Shown here piece by piece: positions 35,029 to 43,751 of a DNA stretch of 64,000 bases. Position 1 is the first letter of the stretch; each line of letters starts with the position of its first letter. This DNA comes from Rhodospirillales bacterium (GTDB taxonomy: Bacteria > Pseudomonadota > Alphaproteobacteria > SMXQ01): positions 310,001-374,000 of the forward strand of contig JABIXC010000017.1 in assembly GCA_018666775.1 (NCBI GenBank). Direction: 5' to 3'. The position numbers and the translations under genes were made by a program. The notes beneath the pieces are model-generated. The model was not told the origin of the DNA, did no database searches, and was given only the letters and a program-made list of their open reading frames with translations.

Positions 35029-35987
35029 TGTTCCGATCCCCCCGAAGTGGACATGGTGCGCCGTTCACGCAACCAGCCCAGAATACCCGTTGGAAAGAAA
35101 ACGACGATCACAACAATCAAAAGCCCAAGGGCAACCCGTTGCCACCCCAATAAATAGGTCCAGAATAATTCCTGGGTAATGTGGAATACCAAAGCGCCAA
35201 GCACCGGCCCCCATAACGTGCCCTTGCCGCCAAGGATTGCCATTAAAACCATCCAGACGCCAAAGGTGACACCGGCAAAAGCAACGTCACGGGGATCAAT
35301 GAAGCCAATCATGTTGCCCGCCGCCGCGCCACACATGGCAACAAAGAATGCCGATATACACCAAGCGACGATCTTGTAGCGTGTGGTTCGAAGCCCCATG
35401 GCTTCGGCCTTGTCTTCATCGTCACGGATAGCATTGATGGCCAGGCCGAACCGGCCAGAATAAACCCGTTTAAGCGTGAAAAAACACACCAGCGCCAAGG
35501 TCAGAAACAGATAATTAAAGAACATCTCTCGCATACCCAATGCGCCCGGAAATAATGGCGGAGACAAGCCTGATCCGGCACCGATGTAATCCCAACCCGA
35601 TGCTATTTCGCCGCCTGCAATGCCAAGACCAAGGGTACAAATGGCAAAATACTGGCCGCGCAACCCTAGAATGCCAGCCCCCAAAATGGCGGCACAGAGT
35701 ACACCCAAGATGGCGGCTGCGCCAAAGCCCAAGAAGAAAGCGACATACCAATCAAGGCCAGAATCGCGCTGGATCACGGCACACACATAGGCACCGATGC
35801 CAAAGAAAAAGATATTGCCGAAGGAATTATATCCCATCTGGCCGCCCATGATGTCCCAGCAAAGGGCAAACACCACCATCATCCATAAAAAGGCGATTTG
35901 GGTTGTCATGAAGGGGAGAAAAATTGGCGCACCAAATGCAGCAATCAGGCCCATGCCCCAAATGATGTTTTTTTCTAATTTGCTCAT
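35025..35987 (-). CDS. livM: Branched-chain amino acid-type ABC transporter permease LivM
   Basis: A 320-residue inner-membrane permease with about nine helices. The LivM pattern is visible in GQMGYNSFGNIFFFGIGAY, LRGQYFAICTLGLGIAGGE (family T.G.A), and RYKIVAWCISAFFVAMCGAAAG followed by GGKGTLWGPVLGA. It pairs with LivH to form the channel. The gene lies 2 bp after livH and overlaps livG. Confidence 0.92.
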   Translation of the reverse strand: MSKLEKNIIWGMGLIAAFGAPIFLPFMTTQIAFLWMMVVFALCWDIMGGQMGYNSFGNIFFFGIGAYVCAVIQRDSGLDWYVAFFLGFGAAAILGVLCAAILGAGILGLRGQYFAICTLGLGIAGGEIASGWDYIGAGSGLSPPLFPGALGMREMFFNYLFLTLALVCFFTLKRVYSGRFGLAINAIRDDEDKAEAMGLRTTRYKIVAWCISAFFVAMCGAAAGNMIGFIDPRDVAFAGVTFGVWMVLMAILGGKGTLWGPVLGALVFHITQELFWTYLLGWQRVALGLLIVVIVVFFPTGILGWLRERRTMSTSGGSEQ

Positions 35988-35989
35988 CG

Positions 35990-36889
35990 TTATTTCAGAT
36001 ACCGTCGCTGCAAGCCAAGACGCCAGTTGCGCCAGACCAAAATGACGACCAAAAGTGAGAAGACAAACGCTGCTTGATATTCTGCACCCAGCACAAAGCC
36101 TGCAATATTTTCAGCAGTGCCAAGCCCAAGGCCCGCCAGGATCACGCCCATAAGATTGCCAAGCCCGGCCACCACGACGATCATGAAGGAACGCACGGTG
36201 TAGGTCAGGCCAAGATAGGGGTGAATAACCCAGGTCATGGCCACCAATGCCCCGGCGGCACCACAGATGGCGGCATTCAAGCCATAGGTCACGGCATAAA
36301 CGGAATTGGTATCAATCCCCATAATGCGTGCGGCCCGTGCATTTTGTGCCGTTGCACGGATGGCCTGGCCCAATTGGGAACTGCGCAGAAACAGCCACAA
36401 CCCCCCGCCCAATGCAAAGGCCAGGAAAAATGAAAGCAGCTTTATCTGGGAAATGGTTATATTTCCATCCAGAAAAGACATTGTCACAAGGCCGGATTCG
36501 GCCGTGCGGACATCGGCCCCAAAAACCTGATTGGCCAATTGCTGTAACAAAATTGAAAGACCAAAGGTAGCCAGAATTGAAATAAACAAATCCCGGTCAA
36601 CCACCCTGAAAATTACAAGGCGGTATAAAACCCAGCCGACACAAAAAAGGATCATGGCAGCCAAGGGCACGCCCAAAAGGGGCGAATACCCGGCATCGGC
36701 AATTAAAATCGCGACGTAACCCCCCAGCATGACAAATTCGCCCTGGGCAATGTTGATGATTTTCATCACCCCCCAGACCAGCGCCAAGCCATAGGCCGAC
36801 AAAGCAAAAACAGACCCAACAAGGATGCCGTCAACAATGATTTGAAGCAGACGAACGGGCTGCTCTATGAAAATAGAAAGACCTTCCAT
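35990..36889 (-). CDS. livH: Branched-chain amino acid-type ABC transporter permease LivH
   Basis: A 299-residue permease with about eight membrane helices. Signatures: GSVFALSAYGLALVWGVMKIINIAQGEFVMLG and AIRATAQNARAARIMGIDTNSVYAVTYGLNAAICGAAGAL, the LivH coupling region. It follows the binding-protein gene by 76 bp, a gap that holds a GC-rich hairpin likely to lower downstream expression. Confidence 0.92.
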   Translation of the reverse strand: MEGLSIFIEQPVRLLQIIVDGILVGSVFALSAYGLALVWGVMKIINIAQGEFVMLGGYVAILIADAGYSPLLGVPLAAMILFCVGWVLYRLVIFRVVDRDLFISILATFGLSILLQQLANQVFGADVRTAESGLVTMSFLDGNITISQIKLLSFFLAFALGGGLWLFLRSSQLGQAIRATAQNARAARIMGIDTNSVYAVTYGLNAAICGAAGALVAMTWVIHPYLGLTYTVRSFMIVVVAGLGNLMGVILAGLGLGTAENIAGFVLGAEYQAAFVFSLLVVILVWRNWRLGLQRRYLK

Positions 36890-36923
36890 CTAGCCCCCAG
36901 CTACAAAACGTAAAGAAAATACA

Positions 36924-36952
36924 GGGGCCGCCCAATACTTTGGAACGGCCCC
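36924..36952 (-). terminator. Hairpin between the binding-protein gene and livH
   Basis: GGGGCCG (36924-36930) pairs with CGGCCCC (36946-36952). On the minus strand it lies just past the binding-protein stop and is followed by a T-rich run (TGTATTTTCTTT). It would act as an attenuator or mRNA-stabilising stem giving excess binding protein over permease. Confidence 0.55.
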
Positions 36953-36965
36953 CGCAAATCAACCC

Positions 36966-38210
36966 TTAGCGTTTATCCCAACTAGGTGTTGGATGAACAA
37001 TCTTGGCACCCGCCCACTTAAGCGGCGCCACCACTTTGTATTTGCCACCCTGTATTTGGTAAAGAACCATGGGCTTGGCAATGTTTTTACCAGAGGCATC
37101 AAATTTGATGTTTCCGTAGAACGTCTGCATCTTTGTGGTGGTCAAAGCATCCCGAACTTTTGCAGGGTCCAGAGTCCCCGCCCGCTGGAAAGCATCTGCA
37201 AACACCTGCACCGAAGCCGCAGATTCTGCGGATTGATAAGGGGGTGAGTATTTGTAGGTCTTTTCATAAAGCAGGGCAAAATCTTCGGCGCTGCCAAACA
37301 AGGAATCCTTATAGCTTAACCCACGATCCCACTGGGATGCGCAGAGGGTATATTCAGATTTTGCCTTGAACTTTTTAATGACCTTGGCCGAATCGCAATG
37401 GGTTAAGGCCAGCATGGGTACATTAACCTTCATGTCTGCAATCTGGCGAACTGCCAATGCGGCCCCTTTGGCATGGCCTGACACGATCAATACATCAGGT
37501 TTAAGCGCCTTCACCTTGGTCAGGGTCACCGACATATCATTCAGATCCGGTGGCAATTTATCGTCCACAACGATCTGCATGCCATAGCGTTTGGCGTCTT
37601 CAACAACCCCTGCCCGGACATCCTGGGAAAAGGGGTCATTTTCAAAGGCCAACGCCACTTTCAAGGTCTTTGGATCGATACCCGCTAATTTTGCCTGAGT
37701 AGCGGCCAGATTGACGGCTTCTTTCAGATAAAACTGGGTGGTCGATAAAACCGCAAAAAGGTGTTTGTAACCCTTTTTGAACAAAGACAGCGAGGCACCA
37801 TTACCTTCAACCATCGGCACCTTGTACTTTTCCGTAACGGGTGCGATGGCCTTGGTCAGACCGGAAGAATATGGGCCAAGCATATATTTGACGCCGTCTT
37901 GCTTGATCAAACGTTCTGCAAGCTGGGCGCCACGCGCTGGCGTCGATTCATCATCATAATAAATTATTTTGATCTTGTATGATCGATCCCCGACCTTAAC
38001 ACCACCATTGGCATTGATCTTTAAAACAGCAAGGTCATAGCCATTTTTGGTATGTGAACCGTTGGTCGAATATTTGCCTGTTAGGCTAATGGCCGCGCCC
38101 AAAACAATGGTGTCGGTGTCTTTTTTTGCACCCTGTAAATAAAAATATCCGCCTGCTGCAACCGCGATAGCCACAAGGGCCGTCAAAAAAACCTTGAACT
38201 GAGATGACAT
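36966..38210 (-). CDS. livK: Branched-chain amino acid-type ABC transporter substrate-binding protein
   Basis: A 414-residue periplasmic binding protein (peripla_BP_6 family). The N terminus is a signal or anchor (VFLTALVAIAVAAGGYFYL) and the mature domain starts DTIVLGAAISLTGKYSTNG. Other marks are NGGVKVGDRSYKIKIIYYDD and MLGPYSSGLTKAIAPV. AGGAGAGG precedes the ATG. First gene of livKHMGF. The name reflects family position and not a proven leucine ligand. Confidence 0.88.
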   Translation of the reverse strand: MSSQFKVFLTALVAIAVAAGGYFYLQGAKKDTDTIVLGAAISLTGKYSTNGSHTKNGYDLAVLKINANGGVKVGDRSYKIKIIYYDDESTPARGAQLAERLIKQDGVKYMLGPYSSGLTKAIAPVTEKYKVPMVEGNGASLSLFKKGYKHLFAVLSTTQFYLKEAVNLAATQAKLAGIDPKTLKVALAFENDPFSQDVRAGVVEDAKRYGMQIVVDDKLPPDLNDMSVTLTKVKALKPDVLIVSGHAKGAALAVRQIADMKVNVPMLALTHCDSAKVIKKFKAKSEYTLCASQWDRGLSYKDSLFGSAEDFALLYEKTYKYSPPYQSAESAASVQVFADAFQRAGTLDPAKVRDALTTTKMQTFYGNIKFDASGKNIAKPMVLYQIQGGKYKVVAPLKWAGAKIVHPTPSWDKR

Positions 38211-38358
38211 AAGCCTCTCCTGTCAGTTGTTATTGTTTTTAAATTTTGGTTTGCTGGTGAACGTCTTTTCCCCCGATAATGACGTTGCGCGAAAAATGAT
38301 ATCACCACTTTCGTCAATAGGTTGAGTTTATCGCGATTACTTCTGAGAACAAGACTAA

Positions 38359-39411
38359 ATGCACCATAGCCAAATCTCGCCCCCACCCCAGTCTCGGCTT
38401 CTTATTCGGCTTGCCATTATATTTGGGCTGGTACCGGTTTTGTTTGGCTGTGCCCTGCCTAATCAGGGGCCTAATCATTGGCAAAACAACTGGCAAAGCC
38501 CGCTCAGCCATAACCATCCACTGGCCGGAAAGATATGGATCACGTCTGAAAACCGCTATGTCAGCCCCGAAAACCTTCTAAAGCGGCTTGAAGGGCAGCG
38601 CCATATCCTGATCGGCGAAAAACACAACAACCCCGATCACCACCGCATTCAGGCCTGGATTACGTCACGCCTGATCAATGCCGGTGAACGCCGGGCCATG
38701 GTTCTGGAAATGATCCGAATGGACCAGCAAGACACGGTTGATCAATATGTAAAGACCAAGCCTGGCGTATCTTCAAGCGCAGGTCTTGGCAATGCCCTGA
38801 AGTGGTCAACGTCCGGCTGGGGGGCGTGGGGTCACTATGAAGCCATTTTAAAGCCTGCTTTGGCCAAAAACCTGCCAATTTATGGGGCAAATTTAGGCTT
38901 TTCAAAGATGCGGGCCATTGCCCGATCAGGATTGCCTGCCCTTAAACTTGAAACCCTGAAAGCCTTGCGGCTTGGAACTGATAGCCCGCCAATGAAAGCG
39001 CCCATCATGGGGGCCATGGAAGCTGAGATTGTTCAGGCCCATTGCGGGATGATAAAACCGGGGCGTGCGGGCAATTTTGCCCTTATCCAGCTGGTTCGTG
39101 ACGCAAGTTTTGCGCATATCATGGAAAAGAGTGCCAAGAACATGGATGGCACCATCTTGATCGCAGGTGCGGGCCATGTTCGGAAAGACCGAGGCGTTCC
39201 CATGCACCTGAGGCGCCTTGCTAACACCAAGCCCAACACCTTACCTATTACCATTTTTACCATTGCTGCCATTGAAGTGGCCCACGGCCTGGACCACCCT
39301 GAAAAATATGGCGAAATTTATGGCGCGCCAACGCCCCCCTTTGACGCCATCTGGTTTACCCCAAGGATGAGCAATCGCAACCCGTGTGATCGGTTCAAGA
39401 AAAAGAACTAA
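38359..39411 (+). CDS. ChaN-family lipoprotein
   Basis: A 350-residue lipoprotein. The signal peptide ends in a lipobox LFGC (Cys ~31). The body is a ChaN/haem-binding uptake (Tiki/EreA-like) domain with HILIGEKHNNPDHHRIQAWI, the conserved E.H..P.H motif, MVLEMIRMDQQ, the mid-domain WGHYEAIL and the C-terminal IAGAGHVRKDRGVPMHLRR. ChaN in Campylobacter binds haem dimers; some homologues are proteases. Membrane anchored, probably outer-membrane periplasmic face. Starts divergently 148 bp from the liv operon and stands alone. Confidence 0.82.
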   Translation: MHHSQISPPPQSRLLIRLAIIFGLVPVLFGCALPNQGPNHWQNNWQSPLSHNHPLAGKIWITSENRYVSPENLLKRLEGQRHILIGEKHNNPDHHRIQAWITSRLINAGERRAMVLEMIRMDQQDTVDQYVKTKPGVSSSAGLGNALKWSTSGWGAWGHYEAILKPALAKNLPIYGANLGFSKMRAIARSGLPALKLETLKALRLGTDSPPMKAPIMGAMEAEIVQAHCGMIKPGRAGNFALIQLVRDASFAHIMEKSAKNMDGTILIAGAGHVRKDRGVPMHLRRLANTKPNTLPITIFTIAAIEVAHGLDHPEKYGEIYGAPTPPFDAIWFTPRMSNRNPCDRFKKKN

Positions 39412-39429
39412 TAAACTGATTTAAATATT

Positions 39430-39451
39430 AAAAAAGGAGGGCAAGCCCTCC
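39430..39451 (-). terminator. Intrinsic terminator of the 181-residue unknown gene
   Basis: GGAGGG-CAAG-CCCTCC (39436-39451) is followed on the minus strand by TTTTTT, 27 bp past the stop of the unknown gene at 39478. On the plus strand there is no T-run after the stem. Confidence 0.8.
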
Positions 39452-39477
39452 GGGTAAACATTAAAAAATATATTGAT

Positions 39478-40023
39478 CTACATCTGTTTGCTATAGATCA
39501 CGCCTGGCATCAGACCTTCCCGTGTACCACCACTCGCCTGCTGCCTTGATGCATACGCATTGGCTGCACGTCCATGGGCCGAAACAGCGCTAATTTCCAT
39601 GGCATCGGTTGCTTCTATAGGGTCATGATCAATGTCTGCATTCGGAGCGGCCATATCCGAAACGCCAAGTTCGTCCAAAAGACCACAAATGGCTGAATTA
39701 CTATATCCATCCCCAATCAACTGCTTTGCGACCACGGCACGGGCACCAGAACTGATATCCACGACATCCATCATGTCTTCAAGGGATGGTTGATCCCCTG
39801 TCCGCTCATCGCCAACCCATTCGCTGCCGAGAATGACTTCGTCCTGCTCATCACGACGTTCTTCACCACTACGGCGTTCCAGGCCATCGTAGTTCTTGCC
39901 AGAAGCAGTGCGCCGATCAGCAAGCCTTGACGAACTGGCCTCGACACCGTTGGTCGCACCAAGTTCACCAAATTTGGCGGCACTGGCTAAGGGCGACTGC
40001 ATTGGTTTAATCGAATCAATCAC
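39478..40023 (-). CDS. Protein of unknown function, 181 residues
   Basis: Not recognised. No signal peptide or membrane segment. The N-terminal third is low complexity with a strongly charged stretch (DRRTASGKNYDGLERRSGEE, ~37-56) of a type (ERRSG.ERR) often seen at the N termini of bacterial signalling proteins. The centre (DVVDISSGARAVVAKQLIGD then AICGLLDELGVSD) may form a short helical domain. The C terminus is Ala/Gln rich. Coding is supported by length, a clear terminator downstream and a clean intergenic region upstream. Cytoplasmic, function unknown. Confidence 0.6.
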   Translation of the reverse strand: MIDSIKPMQSPLASAAKFGELGATNGVEASSSRLADRRTASGKNYDGLERRSGEERRDEQDEVILGSEWVGDERTGDQPSLEDMMDVVDISSGARAVVAKQLIGDGYSNSAICGLLDELGVSDMAAPNADIDHDPIEATDAMEISAVSAHGRAANAYASRQQASGGTREGLMPGVIYSKQM

Positions 40024-40138
40024 TAAATGCTCCGTACAAACTTTTGATTTCTGAACAGATGCATTAGGTCAAGATTCAAAATTGGGCTCAACAATTAGCG
40101 TTTTACATTTATCTAAAATTACCCGGGCATTTACTTAA

Positions 40139-40157
40139 AGTTTTATCCTTTAAAACT
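40139..40157. promoter_or_regulatory. Inverted repeat in a divergent intergenic region
   Basis: AGTTTTA-TCCTT-TAAAACT lies in the 229-bp AT-rich region between two divergent genes. It could be an operator shared by both; no confident promoter elements were identified. Confidence 0.3.
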
Positions 40158-40252
40158 CGGTTGAATAACTGATTGATTTTATTGTATAATTACTGACGGA
40201 TCATTTCCTTATTGCGTATTCTAAATACATCAAATAGCGGGAAATTGATAAA

Positions 40253-40678
40253 ATGCCATCTATTATAAGGTTTACACCTAGGTTTGGGCGATTGTGTCTG
40301 GCCTTGGTTGCGACATTTATTTGCTTCTCAAATCCAAATGATTCGGGATTAGCATCAGCACAAAGCAAATATCAGGCACCGGCAGACGCCTACCAAAAGG
40401 GCGATTTTTCAACGGCTTTCACGCTCTGGATACGCTTGGCGGAAGAAGGCAATCGTGGGTCTTATTACAATCTTGGCAATCTTTATCTCAAGGGTCGCGG
40501 GGTACGGCTGAATTTATTGGAAGCCTACAAGTGGTTTTTGCTGGCAGACCGGGCGGGCTTGCCACAGGCCAAGGTAGCGCTCAGACGGATGAATAAAGTC
40601 ATGACACCGGCAGACAAAAAAGAGGCCAATTTAAGGGTGCTGCGTTGGTATGACCTGCACCCAAAGACAAGGCGTTAG
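40253..40678 (+). CDS. Exported Sel1-repeat protein
   Basis: A 141-residue protein with a signal peptide (LCLALVATFICFSNP, cleavage near ASA|Q ~37) and about two Sel1-type repeats: KGDFSTAFTLWIRLAEEGN then YYNLGNLYLKGRGVRLNLLEAYKWFLLADRAG. The A.yN.G.lY..G.Gv..n..eAykWf pattern is classical. Periplasmic, probably a protein-protein interaction module. Its stop overlaps the radical SAM gene convergently by 4 bp. Confidence 0.8.
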   Translation: MPSIIRFTPRFGRLCLALVATFICFSNPNDSGLASAQSKYQAPADAYQKGDFSTAFTLWIRLAEEGNRGSYYNLGNLYLKGRGVRLNLLEAYKWFLLADRAGLPQAKVALRRMNKVMTPADKKEANLRVLRWYDLHPKTRR

Positions 40679-41643
40679 GAACACGCTCCCCCACCAAGCA
40701 CACAAAATTGGGCACAATGGGGATGGTTTAGCGCGATTGGCCCAAGCGATTCAGCCAGACTTGGCCCAAATTCAAAACCATCATCATAGGGAATGAGCGT
40801 ACAAGCCAGCACTCTTGGGGCAACATCGCCCTTGCGCAAAACCACCATGCGCGAACTGGCACACATAATATCTGCGGGATTTTTATTTAAAATTTTCCAG
40901 CAGCTTTCGGTAATTTCCGGAACGCTCTGGCTTTCCTGTTGGTCGGGCGCGATTTCAGGAAACAGCACAAGGCATTGTCTATCAGCACAATCAATCTGAA
41001 TTCCGGCACCCGACAAGACTTGTTCATAATTTTCACGCATTGGGCCATCTTCTTCGCCCCACAATGTCCGCCCGGCGATATGGGTGCAAAAGCCTTCATC
41101 AACCAACCATTTCAAGCCACTTAAGGTCGGTGCCCAGCTGTTGGGGCCGCGTTCTTCCTCATGATGCTTAGCAGTGTAGTGATCTAGGGACACCCGAATG
41201 ACCAATTGATTGCCATAAAGGTCGCGCAATTGTTTTAACCCGGACTTCTTATGGGCCATGGGCAACATGGCATTGGTAAGCACCAAAGCCCGAAACCCAC
41301 GGGCCAGAACAAGTTCCAGCATGGCAAGCATATCGGGGTTCATAAACGGCTCACCGCCTGTAAAGCCAATTTCCGTCGTCTTCAGGCCTAGATCAGCAAT
41401 TTCATCAAGATATTTCGTCAAATCGGTCTGTCGGAAATAAGCCAACCTGTCATTGGTCGGGCTCGATTCGATATAGCAATGGGCGCAAGTGATATTACAA
41501 AGGGTGCCGGTATTGACCCAAAGCGTCTCAAGGTCCCCTATCAAGGGGACTTGGGCACGGACTGCGCCTGTATCGGTATAGACAGGGTCTTGAAATTTGC
41601 CATTTAGCCCAATAGGGCCCCCTGAATTAGAGGTATTTGCCAT
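40675..41643 (-). CDS. Radical SAM enzyme with C-terminal cysteine cluster
   Basis: A 322-residue radical SAM protein. The CX3CX2C cluster is C49, C53, C56 (CNITCAHCY), followed by the GFTGGEPFMNP SAM-binding strand. The C terminus is cysteine rich (CADRQC in the middle and HCAQFCVLGGGACS at the very end), which may ligate an auxiliary 4Fe-4S cluster as in SPASM/twitch enzymes. GGGGAG lies 6 bp before the ATG. Substrate unknown; no precursor peptide gene was recognised beside it. Confidence 0.85.
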   Translation of the reverse strand: MANTSNSGGPIGLNGKFQDPVYTDTGAVRAQVPLIGDLETLWVNTGTLCNITCAHCYIESSPTNDRLAYFRQTDLTKYLDEIADLGLKTTEIGFTGGEPFMNPDMLAMLELVLARGFRALVLTNAMLPMAHKKSGLKQLRDLYGNQLVIRVSLDHYTAKHHEEERGPNSWAPTLSGLKWLVDEGFCTHIAGRTLWGEEDGPMRENYEQVLSGAGIQIDCADRQCLVLFPEIAPDQQESQSVPEITESCWKILNKNPADIMCASSRMVVLRKGDVAPRVLACTLIPYDDGFEFGPSLAESLGPIALNHPHCAQFCVLGGGACS

Positions 41644-41791
41644 TATAACTCCCCTAGTGACCCCCTAAGTTTCAGAGATTTTTACAGACAATGGCAGGTT
41701 CCGCCAACTAACTTTTGCGTGAACAAAAAACCTGCTTAATGGGCCTTTTCTGTTTCCCCTTGCCTGTGCTATGTTCCGGGCCACACGGCCA

Positions 41792-41797
41792 TATAAT
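41792..41797 (+). promoter_or_regulatory. Possible -10 element (TATAAT) before the cupin genes
   Basis: A perfect TATAAT lies 66 bp before the first cupin gene, within the 219-bp gap after the divergent radical SAM gene. No matching -35 box at the normal distance was found, so this is weak. Confidence 0.25.
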
Positions 41798-41862
41798 GGT
41801 GGCTATCTATAGGATTACACCCCGTAGCGGATCGCTTCGGGACATTTAGGGGAAGAAAAGAC

Positions 41863-42459
41863 ATGGCCGACGATAAGACAACGGATACAACAGGAACCGA
41901 CGCCCAACATGGCGAACCCGGCCACAATGCCCCAAAAGAAGTGGTCTGGGACCGCTGGCAGAAGAAACGCACCTTTGTGCGCGCCCTGGAAGGCACGTAT
42001 GGAGAGGTTTACAAAAGCCTCTATGCCCAGCCCCGGATTTATTCTCATGGTGATTGGGAATGGAAGGGCGGCCCACAGATGTATGGCAAAGCCTTGATCA
42101 ACCCCCAGGCCGTTGAAATTGCGCAGTCCATCGAATGCCACCTCAATGTATTCTCACCCCACGGCTATGGCCAAAAGCACGGCCACATGAATTCTGCCGT
42201 TTTCTATATCCTGACCGGCAAAGGCCATGACGAACATGATGGGGTCCATCTGCCCTATGAAGCAGGCGATGCCTGTATCGTTGAAAACGGTTGCGTCCAT
42301 CAGCATTTCAATGATGGTGACGAAGAAATGGGTGCCTTGGTGATGAAGGCCAAGCCTTTATTCCTGTTCATGCACATGATTTTTCAGAAAATGGTCGATT
42401 ACCCACCCAAAGAACCATCTGTTGGTGGCGAAGACTACGTTCCTTCTGACCATCTCTAG
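41863..42459 (+). CDS. Cupin protein, three-histidine type (copy 1 of 3)
   Basis: A 198-residue single-domain cupin. Motif 1 reads KHGHMNSAVFYILTGKG with H106 and H108 but Ala/Val where the usual Glu sits; motif 2 reads ENGCVHQHFN with H146 and H148. The HXH...SA pattern without Glu resembles gentisate/salicylate 1,2-dioxygenase-type cupins that bind Fe(II) through three histidines. The N-terminal KKRTFVRALEGTYGEVYKSL is near-identical in all three copies. No signal peptide. Copy 2 starts 3 bp downstream. An oxygenase role on an aromatic acid is plausible but not shown. Confidence 0.8.
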   Translation: MADDKTTDTTGTDAQHGEPGHNAPKEVVWDRWQKKRTFVRALEGTYGEVYKSLYAQPRIYSHGDWEWKGGPQMYGKALINPQAVEIAQSIECHLNVFSPHGYGQKHGHMNSAVFYILTGKGHDEHDGVHLPYEAGDACIVENGCVHQHFNDGDEEMGALVMKAKPLFLFMHMIFQKMVDYPPKEPSVGGEDYVPSDHL

Positions 42460-42462
42460 GCA

Positions 42463-43035
42463 ATGACCTCAGGCAAGGATAACGATCCCGGAGTCGGCCA
42501 TAACCAGCCCGATAAGGGAGAGATTGTCTGGGATTTCTGGCAAAAGAAACGCACCTTTGTGCGCGCGCTCGAAGGCACGTATGGCGAGGTTTACAAAAGC
42601 CTCTATGCCCAACCGCGAATTTATCCATGCGCCGATACCGAATGGCATGGTGGCCCCCAGTTCTGGGCCAAGGCGGTTATCAACCCCGGTGCGGTCCAAA
42701 TTGCCCAGTCCATCGAATGCCATATCAATCTGTTGGCCCCAAAAGCGGTTAGCCAAAAACACGGCCATATGAATTCTGCCGTGTTGTTGATTCTCAATGG
42801 CAGTGGGTGTGACATCCATGACGGGGTTGAGCACCCCTATGAAGCCGGTGATGCCTGCATTGTTGAAAATGGCTGCGTGCACCAACACATCAACACTGCC
42901 GATACCCAACAGGTGGCCTTGGTGATGAAAGCCAAACCTTTGTTCCTGTTTATGCACATGCTGTTTCAGAAAATCGTGGAATACCCATCACAAGACCCCG
43001 TGCCCGGCCACGAAGATTATTGCCCGCCCGAATAA
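42463..43035 (+). CDS. Cupin protein, three-histidine type (copy 2 of 3)
   Basis: A 190-residue paralogue of the preceding gene with the same block order: IVWDFWQKKRTFVRALEGTY, motif 1 KHGHMNSAVLLILNGSG and motif 2 ENGCVHQHIN. The middle region differs (PCADTEWHGGPQFWAKAVIN), so the copies may have different substrates or form a hetero-oligomer. It sits 3 bp after copy 1, so the two are surely cotranscribed. Confidence 0.8.
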   Translation: MTSGKDNDPGVGHNQPDKGEIVWDFWQKKRTFVRALEGTYGEVYKSLYAQPRIYPCADTEWHGGPQFWAKAVINPGAVQIAQSIECHINLLAPKAVSQKHGHMNSAVLLILNGSGCDIHDGVEHPYEAGDACIVENGCVHQHINTADTQQVALVMKAKPLFLFMHMLFQKIVEYPSQDPVPGHEDYCPPE

Positions 43036-43134
43036 CGCAATCTCCCTACTCCCTCCCGCATCGCCAGAATATCTTGTTCCGTTTCTTCATGCGGAGTACC
43101 ATTAACCAATCAAACACGCTTAAAGGCACAGTAA

Positions 43135-43707
43135 ATGAGTGACAACGAAACAACAGACCAGGAAACACCCGCTGGCCATAACCAGCCGGTCTGGGACCGC
43201 TGGCAGAAAAAACGCACCTTTGTCCGTGCGCTCGAAGGCACTTACGGCGAGGTTTACAAAAGCCTTTATAACCAGCCGAGAATCATTGCAGGTGCGGACA
43301 TAGACTGGAGTGGCGGACCTGCTTATTTTCACAAAATTGCCATCAGCCCCCAGAATGTCCAGATTGCCCAATCCATTGAATGCCATGTTGATTGCTTTGG
43401 CCCCGAAGCGGCCGGCCAAAAACATGGCCATATGAACACCGCTGTGTTTTTTATCCTTTCAGGTCGCGGCTATGACGTTCACGATGGACGTCGCATTGAA
43501 TACACTGCGGGCGATGCATCCATTGTTGAAACCGCTTGTGTCCATCAGCATTTCAATGCCTCAAAAGATGAACAAATGGTCTGTTTGGTAATGAAGGCAA
43601 AACCGCTGTTTTTGTTTATGCATATGGTTTTCCAAAAAACAGTCGATTTCCCATCCGATACCCTGCCCAAGGGTTTTGAGGATTTCACACCACCCACAAA
43701 TATCTGA
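43135..43707 (+). CDS. Cupin protein, three-histidine type (copy 3 of 3)
   Basis: A 190-residue paralogue, about 100 bp after copy 2. Motif 1 is KHGHMNTAVFFILSGRG and motif 2 is ETACVHQHFN, so the histidines are retained and the motif-1 Glu is again absent. The N-terminal KKRTFVRALEGTYGEVYKSL block is identical in sense to the other copies. It is followed 44 bp later by a dihaem cytochrome c gene, which could supply or remove electrons in the same pathway. Cytoplasmic. Confidence 0.8.
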   Translation: MSDNETTDQETPAGHNQPVWDRWQKKRTFVRALEGTYGEVYKSLYNQPRIIAGADIDWSGGPAYFHKIAISPQNVQIAQSIECHVDCFGPEAAGQKHGHMNTAVFFILSGRGYDVHDGRRIEYTAGDASIVETACVHQHFNASKDEQMVCLVMKAKPLFLFMHMVFQKTVDFPSDTLPKGFEDFTPPTNI

Positions 43708-43751
43708 TCGGGAATAACAAAAACTGACACCACTAAATCAGGAGTATGACT

